A stretch of DNA of 7,142 nt from Clostridia bacterium. Lineage in GTDB: Bacteria > Bacillota > Clostridia > Oscillospirales > CAG-272. The position numbers were made by a program, and so were the translations under genes. Below are positions 1 through 6,633 of this stretch, in pieces (position 1 is the first letter of the stretch; each line of letters begins with the position of its first letter). The DNA lies in the NCBI GenBank assembly GCA_017379815.1, contig JAFNVK010000072.1:1-7142 (forward strand), in the 5' to 3' direction. The notes beneath the pieces were generated by a model that saw nothing but the letters and a program-made list of their open reading frames with translations, was not told the origin of the DNA and did no database searches.

Positions 1-405
1 GCCACGAGAGCGAAAGCAATCCAAAATATAATACATCGCACCGCCGCGGTGGTTGCCGTTTTTGTCCGTGCGTCTGTGCGACACGGCAAGCACCACCTCG
101 GCGTATTTGAGTGCCATGGCAACAAACGCGCTGACCCACATCCAGAATACCGCGCCCGCACCGCCATACCAAATGGCAGACGCCACGCCAACCAAATTCC
201 CTACGCCCAGCGTACCCGCCAAAGCCAGCGTCAAGGCACGCAGGGGCGAGGTACCGCTCTCTGCTCCTTGCAGCATGCCGCGCAGCATTCTCTTCGGGTG
301 CGCTGCGCAGGTCAGACCTGTGCGCAAGGTAAAAAACAAGCCCGTCAACACCAGTGCGCACGGCACTGCGATACTGAACAGATTGGCATTGATCCATTCT
401 AACAT
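1..405 (-). CDS. AGCS-family sodium:alanine/glycine symporter, N-terminal part (cut by window edge)
   Basis: Reading the minus strand from ATG at 405-403 gives 135 uninterrupted codons that run off position 1 in frame. The family carries small neutral amino acids (alanine, glycine) into the cell with Na+ across the cytoplasmic membrane. Seen here: a hydrophobic helix at about residues 10-27, then the family hallmark GTLGVGNLVGVASAIW (64-79) followed by GGAGAVFWMW (81-90), a KYAEVVLAV stretch (100-108), and GGAMYYI (121-127). Family members are about 450-550 residues, so roughly the first quarter is present. A good ribosome binding site, AGAGGTGA, lies just upstream of the ATG. Two glycine-glycine-proline motifs usual in the family read GGA here. 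Seven of 18 leucines use TTG, a codon that is rare in the neighbouring groEL; high expression of groEL could explain that. The family call is firm; the exact substrate is not known. It is divergent from groES. Confidence 0.9.
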   Translation of the reverse strand, partial: MLEWINANLFSIAVPCALVLTGLFFTLRTGLTCAAHPKRMLRGMLQGAESGTSPLRALTLALAGTLGVGNLVGVASAIWYGGAGAVFWMWVSAFVAMALKYAEVVLAVSHRRTDKNGNHRGGAMYYILDCFRSRG

Positions 406-473
406 ACACTCACCTCTCATATGGTGCAATATATGCGGTCGCGCGTGCATTTTTGCTGCAAAGCAGATTGTTA

Positions 474-479
474 ATTATA
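474..479 (-). promoter_or_regulatory. Possible -10 box for the symporter gene
   Basis: TATAAT is present on the minus strand, about 70 bases upstream of the symporter ATG. No convincing -35 box lies 16-18 bases further upstream (that stretch is C-rich on this strand), so the call rests on the -10 alone. It overlaps an imperfect inverted repeat, TAATT (472-476) with AATTA (484-488). Confidence 0.25.
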
Positions 480-501
480 TGTGAATTATGGGCGCAAGGG
501 G

Positions 502-529
502 TTGATATTTCCGGAATTTGGTGTACAAT
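502..529 (+). promoter_or_regulatory. Sigma-A type promoter of groES-groEL
   Basis: A -35 box TTGATA (502-507) and a -10 box TACAAT (524-529) are separated by 16 bp. Transcription would start near 536, just ahead of the CIRCE operator, leaving a leader of about 120 bases before groES. This arrangement of a vegetative promoter followed at once by CIRCE is the standard one for HrcA-controlled groE operons in Firmicutes. Confidence 0.8.
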
Positions 530-540
530 ATGTATGTGGT

Positions 541-567
541 TTGGCACTCTTGGCAAAAGAGTGCTAA
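541..567. promoter_or_regulatory. CIRCE operator (HrcA repressor binding site)
   Basis: The inverted repeat TTGGCACTC (541-549), a 9-base spacer, and GAGTGCTAA (559-567) matches the CIRCE consensus TTAGCACTC-N9-GAGTGCTAA with one change: G for A at the third position of the left arm. It sits directly at or after the predicted transcription start, where bound HrcA would block initiation. In the RNA it forms a hairpin near the 5' end, which in other bacteria affects mRNA stability. HrcA itself is not in the window. The expected behaviour, from established knowledge, is repression at normal temperature and release under heat or misfolding stress when GroEL is titrated. Confidence 0.95.
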
Positions 568-580
568 ATTCCAAGACACA

Positions 581-620
581 TCTACAAAATGTATCAAAAT
601 TCTACATTGTATCATTTAAG
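581..620 (+). repeat. Imperfect tandem 20-bp repeat in the groES leader
   Basis: Two adjacent 20-base units, 581-600 and 601-620, both begin TCTACA and both carry GTATCA, with a two-base offset between copies. Each contains a small palindrome: TACA-AAA-TGTA (583-593) and TACA-T-TGTA (603-611). A related TACA-ATA-TGTA overlaps the promoter -10 box (524-534). No function is known; an operator for a second regulator or leftover slippage are both possible. Confidence 0.5.
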
Positions 621-655
621 CGGCACTTGCCGCACGCATAAGGAGGAACACAAAC

Positions 656-943
656 ATGACTCTCAAGCCCCTTTCCAACCGCGTCGTCATCAAGTTCGTC
701 GAGGCGGAAGAAAAGACCCAATCGGGCATTTTTCTCACAGCATCCGCACAGGAAAAGCCCCAGATCGCAGAAGTTCTGGCAGTAGGCCCCGGCAAGCCTT
801 CCGATAACGGTGGCTACACCGCTATGACCGTGAAGGTCGGTGACAAGGTCATCGCAAGCAAGTACGCAGGCACTTCCGTCAAGCTGGACGGCACTGAATA
901 CGTCATCGTTTCCGAGGACGACGTTCTGGCTGTTGTAGACTGA
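656..943 (+). CDS. groES: Co-chaperonin GroES (Hsp10)
   Basis: This 95-residue protein is the lid of the GroEL chaperonin: a heptameric ring that caps the folding chamber in the cytoplasm. The length is normal (about 94-97). Residues 1-13 (MTLKPLSNRVVIK) form the typical first strand. The mobile loop spans about residues 17-35 and carries the hydrophobic tripeptide IFL at 25-27, which docks on GroEL (IVL at the same place in Escherichia coli). It is followed by AEVLAVGPG (38-46), V-K-VGDKVIASKYAGT in the middle, and the closing EYVIVSEDDVLAVV. The start is fixed by AGGAGG at 641-646, nine bases before the ATG. It is followed after 32 bases by groEL and shares its CIRCE-controlled promoter. 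Nothing is broken or unusual. Confidence 0.98.
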   Translation: MTLKPLSNRVVIKFVEAEEKTQSGIFLTASAQEKPQIAEVLAVGPGKPSDNGGYTAMTVKVGDKVIASKYAGTSVKLDGTEYVIVSEDDVLAVVD

Positions 944-975
944 TTATATTGTAATTTCTAAGGAGAACAAGACAC

Positions 976-2604
976 ATGGCAAAGGATATTCTTTACGGCA
1001 TTGAGGCAAGAAACGCGCTGGTTCGCGGCGTGGATAAGCTTGCAGACACGGTTAAGATCACGCTGGGCCCCAAGGGCAGAAACGTGGTGCTTGACAAAAA
1101 GTACGGCTCTCCCCTGATCACCAACGACGGTGTCACCATCGCCAAGGAGATCGAGCTGGAGGATGCAGCCGAGAACATGGGTGCTTCCCTTGTTAAGGAA
1201 GTTGCCACCAAGACCAACGACGCAGCAGGTGACGGTACCACCACCGCAACGCTGCTGGCACAGGCTTTCGTGCGCGAGGGCATGAAGAACGTAACCGCAG
1301 GTGCGAATCCCATGGTGCTGCGCAAGGGCATCAAGAAGGCAGTTGACGTAGCTGTTGAGGCTTTGGCTGCAAGTGCCAAGAAGGTCAACGGTAAGGAAGA
1401 TATCGCACGCGTCGGCACCATTTCCGCAGGTGACGAGGTCATCGGCGAGCTGATCGCAGACGCTATGGAAAAGGTCACCGCTGACGGTGTCATCACCATT
1501 GAGGAATCCAAGAGCGCAGAGACCTACTCCGAGGTGGTTGAGGGTATGCAGTTTGACCGCGGCTATCTCTCCCCCTACATGGCAACCGACATGGATAAGA
1601 TGGAGACCGTCTACGACGACGCGCTCATTCTCATCACCGACAAGAAGATCTCCAACATTCAGGAGATCCTGCCCCTGCTCGAGCAGATCGTGCAGGCGGG
1701 CAGAAAGCTGCTCATCATCGCCGAGGACGTGGAGGGCGAGGCTCTGACCACTCTCGTGCTCAACAAGCTGCGCGGCGTGTTCAACTGCGTTGCCGTCAAG
1801 GCTCCCGGCTTTGGCGACCGCCGCAAGGAGATGCTGCAGGATATTGCCATCCTCACGGGCGGCCAGGTCGTTTCCTCCGAGGTAGGACTTGAGCTGAAGG
1901 ACGCTTCCCTCGAAATGCTGGGACGCGCACGCCAGATCAAGGTCAACAAGGAGCACACCATCATCGTTGGCGGTGCAGGCTACGCCGAGGATATTAAGGC
2001 TCGCGTGGCACAGATCCGCAACGCCATTGAGGAGACCACCTCCGACTTTGACCGTGAGAAGCTGCAGGAGCGTCTTGCCAAGCTTGCCGGCGGCGTTGCC
2101 GTCATCAAGGTGGGCGCGGCTACCGAGGCTGAAATGAAGGAGAAGAAGCTCCGCATCGAGGACGCACTCAACGCCACCAAGGCGGCCGTTGAGGAGGGCA
2201 TCGTGGCAGGCGGCGGAACGGCGTACCTCAACGTCATTCCCGAGGTTGCCAAGCTGATCGACACCGTTGACGGTGACGAGAAGACGGGTGTCAAGATCGT
2301 GCTCAAGGCTCTGGAGGAGCCGGTTCGCCAGATCGCGGCCAACGCAGGCTTTGACGGCGGCGTTGTGGTTGACAAGATCCTCAGCAGCGGCAAGGTCGGC
2401 TACGGCTTTGACGCCTACAACGAGGTCTATTGCGACATGATGGCCTGCGGCATCGTTGACCCCACCAAGGTCACGCGCTCCGCTCTGCAGAATGCGGCCT
2501 CCATCGCATCGGTCATCCTCACCACCGAGGCGGTCGTTGCCGATCAGAAGGAGGAAACTCCCGCAGCCGCTCCCGCTCCCGGAATGGGCGGCGGAATGTA
2601 TTGA
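976..2604 (+). CDS. groEL: Chaperonin GroEL (Hsp60)
   Basis: This is the 542-residue subunit of the double heptameric ring that folds proteins in an ATP-driven cycle with GroES. ATP-site motifs are all present: TLGPKGRNVVLD (29-40), NDGVTIAKEI (50-59, with the catalytic-cycle Asp at 51), GDGTTTATLL (85-94, Asp86), and Asp396 just before the GroEL signature AAVEEGIVAGGG (403-414). The apical domain lies in the middle of the protein; for example VKAPGFGDRRKEML follows Cys271. The C-terminal tail is GMGGGMY, a short version of the Gly-Gly-Met tail that ends in Tyr rather than Met. Cys486 and Cys491 lie close together in the second equatorial segment. The start follows AAGGAGAA (959-967). Length is close to the usual 540-548 and no truncation is seen. 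Transcription should end at the hairpin at 2635-2666. Confidence 0.98.
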   Translation: MAKDILYGIEARNALVRGVDKLADTVKITLGPKGRNVVLDKKYGSPLITNDGVTIAKEIELEDAAENMGASLVKEVATKTNDAAGDGTTTATLLAQAFVREGMKNVTAGANPMVLRKGIKKAVDVAVEALAASAKKVNGKEDIARVGTISAGDEVIGELIADAMEKVTADGVITIEESKSAETYSEVVEGMQFDRGYLSPYMATDMDKMETVYDDALILITDKKISNIQEILPLLEQIVQAGRKLLIIAEDVEGEALTTLVLNKLRGVFNCVAVKAPGFGDRRKEMLQDIAILTGGQVVSSEVGLELKDASLEMLGRARQIKVNKEHTIIVGGAGYAEDIKARVAQIRNAIEETTSDFDREKLQERLAKLAGGVAVIKVGAATEAEMKEKKLRIEDALNATKAAVEEGIVAGGGTAYLNVIPEVAKLIDTVDGDEKTGVKIVLKALEEPVRQIAANAGFDGGVVVDKILSSGKVGYGFDAYNEVYCDMMACGIVDPTKVTRSALQNAASIASVILTTEAVVADQKEETPAAAPAPGMGGGMY

Positions 2605-2634
2605 TCCCAACGCGTGTAAGCGCACAAATAAAAC

Positions 2635-2674
2635 AAAGCCGATACGGAAAACTCCGTATCGGCTTTCTTTTTTT
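2635..2674. terminator. Strong bidirectional rho-independent terminator between groEL and surE
   Basis: A perfect 14-bp stem, AAAGCCGATACGGA (2635-2648) with TCCGTATCGGCTTT (2653-2666), closes a four-base loop, AAAC. On the plus strand it is followed by C and seven T residues (2668-2674), which ends groEL transcripts 30 bases after the stop codon. On the minus strand the same stem is followed by GTTTTATTTG, which would end the surE operon. The surE stop codon (2675-2673) lies inside the plus-strand T run, so the two convergent operons share one terminator. Confidence 0.93.
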
Positions 2675-3401
2675 ATTCCGTCAGATCTCGGATCGCGGCA
2701 AAGGCGTCAAGGTCCGTGCGGATGATGGTGAGCGGGGTAATGGAGATGTGTCCGCCAAGCGCGGCGTCGGTGTCAAGCGAAAGGTCGCCGCACGGGGAGA
2801 AGATGCTCTTTCCGGTGGGCATCACGAGATTTCCCTCACGGGGAAGAAAATCATCCGAATAGTAGGGTCCGCCCTGGCGCGTGATGCGCAGAGACTTGGG
2901 ATCCTTTGGAATGTTGACGTTATAGATCCCACTTTTGGAAAAGAGGTCGTGCTTCTTGAAAAAGGCGTAGACGCGGTCGAGATTGCCAAGGGCTGAGGCA
3001 AAGGAGGTGGGCTCGGTGGAGATGGCCACGGCACGGGGCACGTCCAGCGCGGCGGCCTCAAATACGGCGCCCGCCGTTCCCGAGTAGACGATGTCGCGCC
3101 CGATGTTCAGTCCTCGGTTGATGCCCGAGATCACCAGGTCAAATTGCTCGTGCAGGCCGAGGATCGCGTAGCGCACGCAATCGGCGGGGGTGGAGTCGAT
3201 GCTAAAGCCGCGCACGCCGTTCTCCAGCGTCACGGGCTCGACCGAGAAGGGATGCACGATCTCAATGGCGTGGCTCTTTCCACTCTGCTCGGTCTTGGGG
3301 GCGGCCACGGTCACCTCGCCAAGCTGTCTTGCCCAGTTCACAAGGAGGCGCAGACCCTCGGAGCGGATGCCGTCGTCGTTGGTAATCAGAATCTTCATCA
3401 T
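2673..3401 (-). CDS. surE: 5'/3'-nucleotidase SurE
   Basis: This 242-residue cytoplasmic, metal-dependent phosphatase belongs to the SurE family, which removes phosphate from nucleoside 5'- and 3'-monophosphates and in some species trims short polyphosphate. The family signature opens the protein: ILITNDDG (4-11), with metal ligands Asp9 and Asp10. Other ligands are Ser40 in the EQSGKSHAI stretch (38-46) and Asn95 in SGINRGLNIG (92-101). YSGTAGAVFEAA (106-116 and on) and the C-terminal LDTDAALGGHISITPL segment complete the fold. Length is normal for the family (about 245-260). Two ATGs occur in tandem (3401 and 3398). The first overlaps the upstream stop as ATGA, so translation is probably coupled to the preceding DHH gene; the second ATG would give the more usual MKIL start. 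A GAGG at about 3412-3409 is a modest ribosome binding site. It is last in the operon. Confidence 0.96.
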   Translation of the reverse strand: MMKILITNDDGIRSEGLRLLVNWARQLGEVTVAAPKTEQSGKSHAIEIVHPFSVEPVTLENGVRGFSIDSTPADCVRYAILGLHEQFDLVISGINRGLNIGRDIVYSGTAGAVFEAAALDVPRAVAISTEPTSFASALGNLDRVYAFFKKHDLFSKSGIYNVNIPKDPKSLRITRQGGPYYSDDFLPREGNLVMPTGKSIFSPCGDLSLDTDAALGGHISITPLTIIRTDLDAFAAIRDLTE

Positions 3402-4390
3402 AGCCAGCCCTCGTGCGTTTCCTTGTATTCCTGGAGGCGTGCGTCGGCCATGCTGAGCAGGGCGCGCACCTCGCGCTTGCCGTAAACGGTCGCGCCGCTG
3501 GCACCCTCGTGTCCGCCTCCGCGGAACTGCTCGGCCACCTCGTTGACCGTGACGAAGCGGGAGCGCAGACGCACGCGTGTGGCGCGATCCTTGCCCATGC
3601 CGTCGATAAAGGCGATCCAGATCAGGCTGTTCTTGATGGAATCCATGTGCGAGACGACTGCCCCTGCCTGCTCGTGCGTCAGGTGGAAGCGGCGCTGCAT
3701 GGCGCGCGTGACGTGCAGATAGGCCACGCCGTTTTCGGTCATGCGGATCCTGCGCAGGACGTAGGCCTTGAACTTGAGCAGCGCATAGTCCTGCATATAG
3801 AGGTTGGCGTAGATCCTGTCGGTAGGTACGCCGAGATCAAGCAGGGTGGCGGCCATGCGCATCGTCTCGCCCGAGACCTCGCGGAAGCGGAAGCGTCCGG
3901 AGTCGGTCACCATGCCCGTAAAGAGGTAGGTAGCGGCCTCGCGGTCGATCTTCAGCTCGTCCGAAAAGGCGGTATAGAAGGCGACCACCATCTCGCAGGT
4001 GGAGGAGCGGTGCTCTTCGACCCAGGAGATGTTGCCGTAGGGCTCGCGGTCGATGTGGTGATCCAGCTTGATCAGCTCGCGGCAGAGCGCGTATTTGGGG
4101 TTGGAGATACGGCGCTCCGAGCCGGTGTCAAGCACAAGGCCGAGAGCAGTGGCGTATTCCTCGTCGGACAGGACGTCGGGGGACTCGTCGTAGCCGAGGA
4201 AGGCGAGATAGGAGGAGCGCTGTCCGTCAAGGATGCGGATCTCCTTCTCGGGATAGGTCAGCTTGAGAATGCGGGCAAGACCCTTGGTAGCACCCACGCA
4301 GTCGCCGTCACAGCGCGTGTGGCGAAAGAGCAGGATGCGGTCGTACTCCTTGATCTTTTGCAGAATGCTCTGCATCACGTCTCTGCTCAT
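3398..4390 (-). CDS. DHH/DHHA1 phosphoesterase, NrnA-like (second of a tandem pair)
   Basis: This 330-residue cytoplasmic protein belongs to the DHH family related to NrnA (nanoRNase / pAp phosphatase), Mn-dependent enzymes that cut RNA of 2-5 nucleotides, pApA or pAp. The DHH domain shows motif I HTRCDGD (24-30), motif II LDTG (Asp88), motif III DHH (110-112) and motif IV TGMVTDSGRFRF (158-169, Asp163). The DHHA1 substrate-binding domain ends with GGGHEGASGA (291-300). All metal-binding Asp/His positions are kept, so it should be active. Motif I reads Arg-Cys where the neighbour and most relatives have Asn-Pro. The ATG overlaps the upstream DHH stop as ATGA, and an ideal AGGAGGTG (4402-4395) inside the end of that gene serves as its ribosome binding site. 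It likely arose by duplication of its neighbour. Substrate cannot be fixed from sequence; it lacks the extra domains of GdpP and of RecJ. Confidence 0.9.
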   Translation of the reverse strand: MSRDVMQSILQKIKEYDRILLFRHTRCDGDCVGATKGLARILKLTYPEKEIRILDGQRSSYLAFLGYDESPDVLSDEEYATALGLVLDTGSERRISNPKYALCRELIKLDHHIDREPYGNISWVEEHRSSTCEMVVAFYTAFSDELKIDREAATYLFTGMVTDSGRFRFREVSGETMRMAATLLDLGVPTDRIYANLYMQDYALLKFKAYVLRRIRMTENGVAYLHVTRAMQRRFHLTHEQAGAVVSHMDSIKNSLIWIAFIDGMGKDRATRVRLRSRFVTVNEVAEQFRGGGHEGASGATVYGKREVRALLSMADARLQEYKETHEGWL

Positions 4391-5331
4391 TTTGCACCTC
4401 CTGCCACCAGGGCGTTAAGGTCGGCAAGCATCTGCATGGCCTCCTCGCGGCTCTTCAGCGTTGCACCGCTGGCCTTGGCGTGTCCGCCGCCGCCGTACTT
4501 AACGGCAATGGGATTGATGTTGTAGACCGAGGAGCGAAGCTCGGCCAGAACGCTGCCCTCCGACTCGGTAAAGTTGACCCAGATATCCACGCCGCGAATA
4601 TCCGACATGGTGTTGACCATGCCGCGCGAGATGGAGAAGAGATCGGCTCCAAGCGCCTTGACCTCCTCCTCCGTGGTGTAGATATAGGCCACGTTTTGCT
4701 CGGTGAAGGCGATCTTCAGCACGAACTGTGCACGCAGGCGGATGAAGGAAAAATCGTCCGCATAGAGGTTGCGGTAGATGTCGGTTGTCGTAAAGGGCTG
4801 CTCGGTGAGGAAGGCGGCAAGACGGAAGGTCTTGGAGGTCACCGAATCGTAGCGGAAGCGCCCGGAGTCGGTGATCATGCCGGTATAGAGGGATTTTGCG
4901 GCCAGAGGGGTGAGGCGCAGACCGCACTCCATGGCAAAGGCGGCGATCATGCCGCAGCAGCTCTCAAAGGAGGTGTCGGTCACCTCAACGTCGGCGATCT
5001 TCTCGCAAAAGATGTGGTGGTCGATGCGTGCGGTGCGTGCGGCCAGGGTATAGCGGCCGTCGCTGATGAGCGCGCGCGCCGAGGTGTCGAGAATGATGGC
5101 CAGCGCACCTGCGTAAAGGCCGTCCTCGATCTCGTCGGTCTCGGAGTCCTCCATAAAGCCGTAGCGACGGGAGGCGTCGCCCACGGTATAGATCTCCTTT
5201 TCGGGGAAATTCTCGCGCAGGATGTGCTTCAGGCCGATCTGGCTTCCCAGGGCGTCACCGTCGGGATTGGTGTGGCGGTGAATGATGATCCTGTCGTGCG
5301 TGCGGATCTCCTGCAGTATCTGTTCAAACAT
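4387..5331 (-). CDS. DHH/DHHA1 phosphoesterase, NrnA-like (first of a tandem pair)
   Basis: This 314-residue protein is close in length to Bacillus NrnA (about 313). It is expected to act in the cytoplasm as an Mn-dependent phosphodiesterase/phosphatase on nanoRNA, pAp or the c-di-AMP breakdown product pApA. Motif I is canonical, HTNPDGDALGS (20-30). Motif II is LDTS (Asp82), motif III DHH (104-106), motif IV TGMITDSGRFRY (150-161, Asp155), and the DHHA1 glycine motif is GGGGHAKASGAT (280-291). The ribosome binding site AGAGGAG lies in the 12-base gap after the HD gene, and the last codons overlap the next DHH gene by four bases. Shared blocks with that neighbour (DRI, PEKEI, TGM-TDSGRFR, GGGH) show they are paralogues. 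This copy, with the canonical motif I, is the better candidate for the ancestral NrnA role. The exact substrate is inferred, not seen. Confidence 0.91.
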   Translation of the reverse strand: MFEQILQEIRTHDRIIIHRHTNPDGDALGSQIGLKHILRENFPEKEIYTVGDASRRYGFMEDSETDEIEDGLYAGALAIILDTSARALISDGRYTLAARTARIDHHIFCEKIADVEVTDTSFESCCGMIAAFAMECGLRLTPLAAKSLYTGMITDSGRFRYDSVTSKTFRLAAFLTEQPFTTTDIYRNLYADDFSFIRLRAQFVLKIAFTEQNVAYIYTTEEEVKALGADLFSISRGMVNTMSDIRGVDIWVNFTESEGSVLAELRSSVYNINPIAVKYGGGGHAKASGATLKSREEAMQMLADLNALVAGGAK

Positions 5332-5343
5332 AATGGCTCCTCT

Positions 5344-6570
5344 TTATTTCTCCGTATTTGCGGGGGAGGGGTCGTCAAAATACCCCAGGAAATTGACCTT
5401 CAGCTCGCTTTGGGGGAAGAGATAGCGGTGCAGCTCGATGAAGTAATTTTCGGTCATGCCGGCGATGTAGTCCACCACGATCTGGTTGGGGTCCTCGTCG
5501 GTATAGGGGGTCGTGCGCTTGTAATGCACCTTGTCCACACAGTCAAGGTGATGGGTGAAGATGGGGGAGTAGCGGTTGCCCTTGACCAGATCCTCCAGCA
5601 TCTGCCCGTAGATGGCGGCCATCATGGGCTTGGCGGTCAGATCCAGCTTTGCGCGGGTAGCGGCACTGTCGTAGATCTTGGAGTAATTATCCCGCTTGGA
5701 GGCCTGAAGCGCCTTGAAATGGCGGCGGTCCAGCTTGATATAGGGCTTGCCGTAGCTGTTCTCGATGATGTTGACCACGAGGTTGTTGATCAGCTCGGCG
5801 TTGATCGAGCCGATATCCTCGTTGACAAAGGCGTCCTCCTCCACGATCTTGACGCGTGCGGCGTCCTGGCGGTCCTTGCCGAGATAGGCAATGATGTCGG
5901 CGATGCGCACCACGCTTCCCTCAAGCGTAGAGGGAAGGATCTTGGCGGCATAGAGGCGGTCCTCGTAGCAGCGCTCGATCATGCGGTCAAATTCCTCAAA
6001 GCTGCCAAGGGGAACGGGGCGGTATTCCTCCAGCTCCTGCTCGCCGTTGTGGCTGGCGATGCCCGCGAGGGTCTGAAGGCTGATGTTTAAGGGGAAGATG
6101 CGATCCAGCACGCGGACCGAGTGGATGTTGTGATAGAAATGCCTGCTCGTGTGTGCAAAATAGAGCTCGTCCAGATAATGCTCACCCGTGTGTGCAAAGG
6201 GAGGGTGTCCGATATCGTGTCCGAGAGCGATGGCCTCGATCAGATCGAGATTGAGGTTTAAGGCATTTCCGATGGTGCGTGCGATGCGCGAGACGAGCTG
6301 CACGTGCAGGCTTCGCCGTGTGATGTCGTCGTTCTTGATGAGGGAGAAGACCTGCGTTTTGTCGGTATAGCGGTTGTAGTAGGGGCAGTGCATGATCTTG
6401 TCGATATCGTGAACGAAGGTGGGACGCCAGACCGAGCTTGTGTCGGTCCGTACCTCGCTTCGACGAACGGCGCGTCGGTTATCAAAGCCGATCCGTGCGA
6501 AGGTACCCGTCTGCTTCTCGTATTCGATCTGCTCGGATAGCGTCTTTGAGAGAGTCTCGTATTTGAGCAT
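5344..6570 (-). CDS. dgt: HD-domain phosphohydrolase, dGTPase-like (dNTP triphosphohydrolase)
   Basis: This 408-residue cytoplasmic HD-superfamily enzyme resembles deoxyguanosinetriphosphate triphosphohydrolases, which split dNTPs into deoxynucleoside and triphosphate. Evidence: KTQVFSL (71-77), the first metal His at 89 in RRSLHVQLVSRIART, the HD pair in LGHDIGHPPFAHTGE (116-130: His118, Asp119, His122, His127), ASHNGE (172-177), and a late metal Asp225 in VRIADIIAYLG. The C-terminal DYIAGMTENYF is also typical of the family. The usual RTRLTH around the first His reads RRSLH here, so it is a branch of the family rather than a textbook Dgt; preference for dGTP over other dNTPs is not certain. 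Length is in the normal range. ATG at 6570 is set by AGGAGGT (6583-6577). It heads the operon with its own strong promoter, 12 bases ahead of the first DHH gene. Confidence 0.88.
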   Translation of the reverse strand: MLKYETLSKTLSEQIEYEKQTGTFARIGFDNRRAVRRSEVRTDTSSVWRPTFVHDIDKIMHCPYYNRYTDKTQVFSLIKNDDITRRSLHVQLVSRIARTIGNALNLNLDLIEAIALGHDIGHPPFAHTGEHYLDELYFAHTSRHFYHNIHSVRVLDRIFPLNISLQTLAGIASHNGEQELEEYRPVPLGSFEEFDRMIERCYEDRLYAAKILPSTLEGSVVRIADIIAYLGKDRQDAARVKIVEEDAFVNEDIGSINAELINNLVVNIIENSYGKPYIKLDRRHFKALQASKRDNYSKIYDSAATRAKLDLTAKPMMAAIYGQMLEDLVKGNRYSPIFTHHLDCVDKVHYKRTTPYTDEDPNQIVVDYIAGMTENYFIELHRYLFPQSELKVNFLGYFDDPSPANTEK

Positions 6571-6603
6571 AGCGTTACCTCCTGAAAATTTTGTCGGATA
6601 TAT

Positions 6604-6632
6604 AGTATATCATATATTTATGCTTTTGTCAA
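6604..6632 (-). promoter_or_regulatory. Sigma-A promoter of the dgt-DHH-DHH-surE operon
   Basis: On the minus strand a perfect -35 box TTGACA (6632-6627) is followed after 17 bp by TATACT (6609-6604), with an extended -10 TG one base ahead. The start of transcription would fall near 6597, giving a leader of only about 27 bases that includes the AGGAGGT site. No other convincing promoter was seen inside the operon, so all four genes probably depend on this one. Confidence 0.88.
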
Positions 6633-6633
6633 T

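Noticed and set aside
49..484. Overlapping open frames of 117 and 143 codons on the plus strand at the left end
   Set aside because: They lie antisense to the AGCS symporter fragment, which carries clear family motifs; the frames themselves show none.
620..633. Short hairpin GCGGC-ACTT-GCCGC just before the groES ribosome binding site
   Set aside because: Five base pairs only, no T run, and it does not cover the AGGAGG site; too weak to call an RNA thermometer or terminator.
958..2625. A 555-codon open frame on the minus strand covering the whole of groEL
   Set aside because: It is an antisense shadow produced by groEL codon bias. The translation is a low-complexity mix of Leu, His, Asp, Gly and Val with no recognisable domain, and it has no proper ribosome binding site, whereas groEL is certain.
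3413..4525. A 370-codon open frame on the plus strand over the second DHH gene
   Set aside because: Antisense shadow; the minus-strand DHH gene with intact motifs I-IV explains the region.
4480..6090. A 536-codon open frame on the plus strand across the first DHH gene and most of the HD gene
   Set aside because: Antisense shadow spanning two well-supported minus-strand genes. Its composition is rich in Gly, Val, Leu, His and Asp without family motifs.
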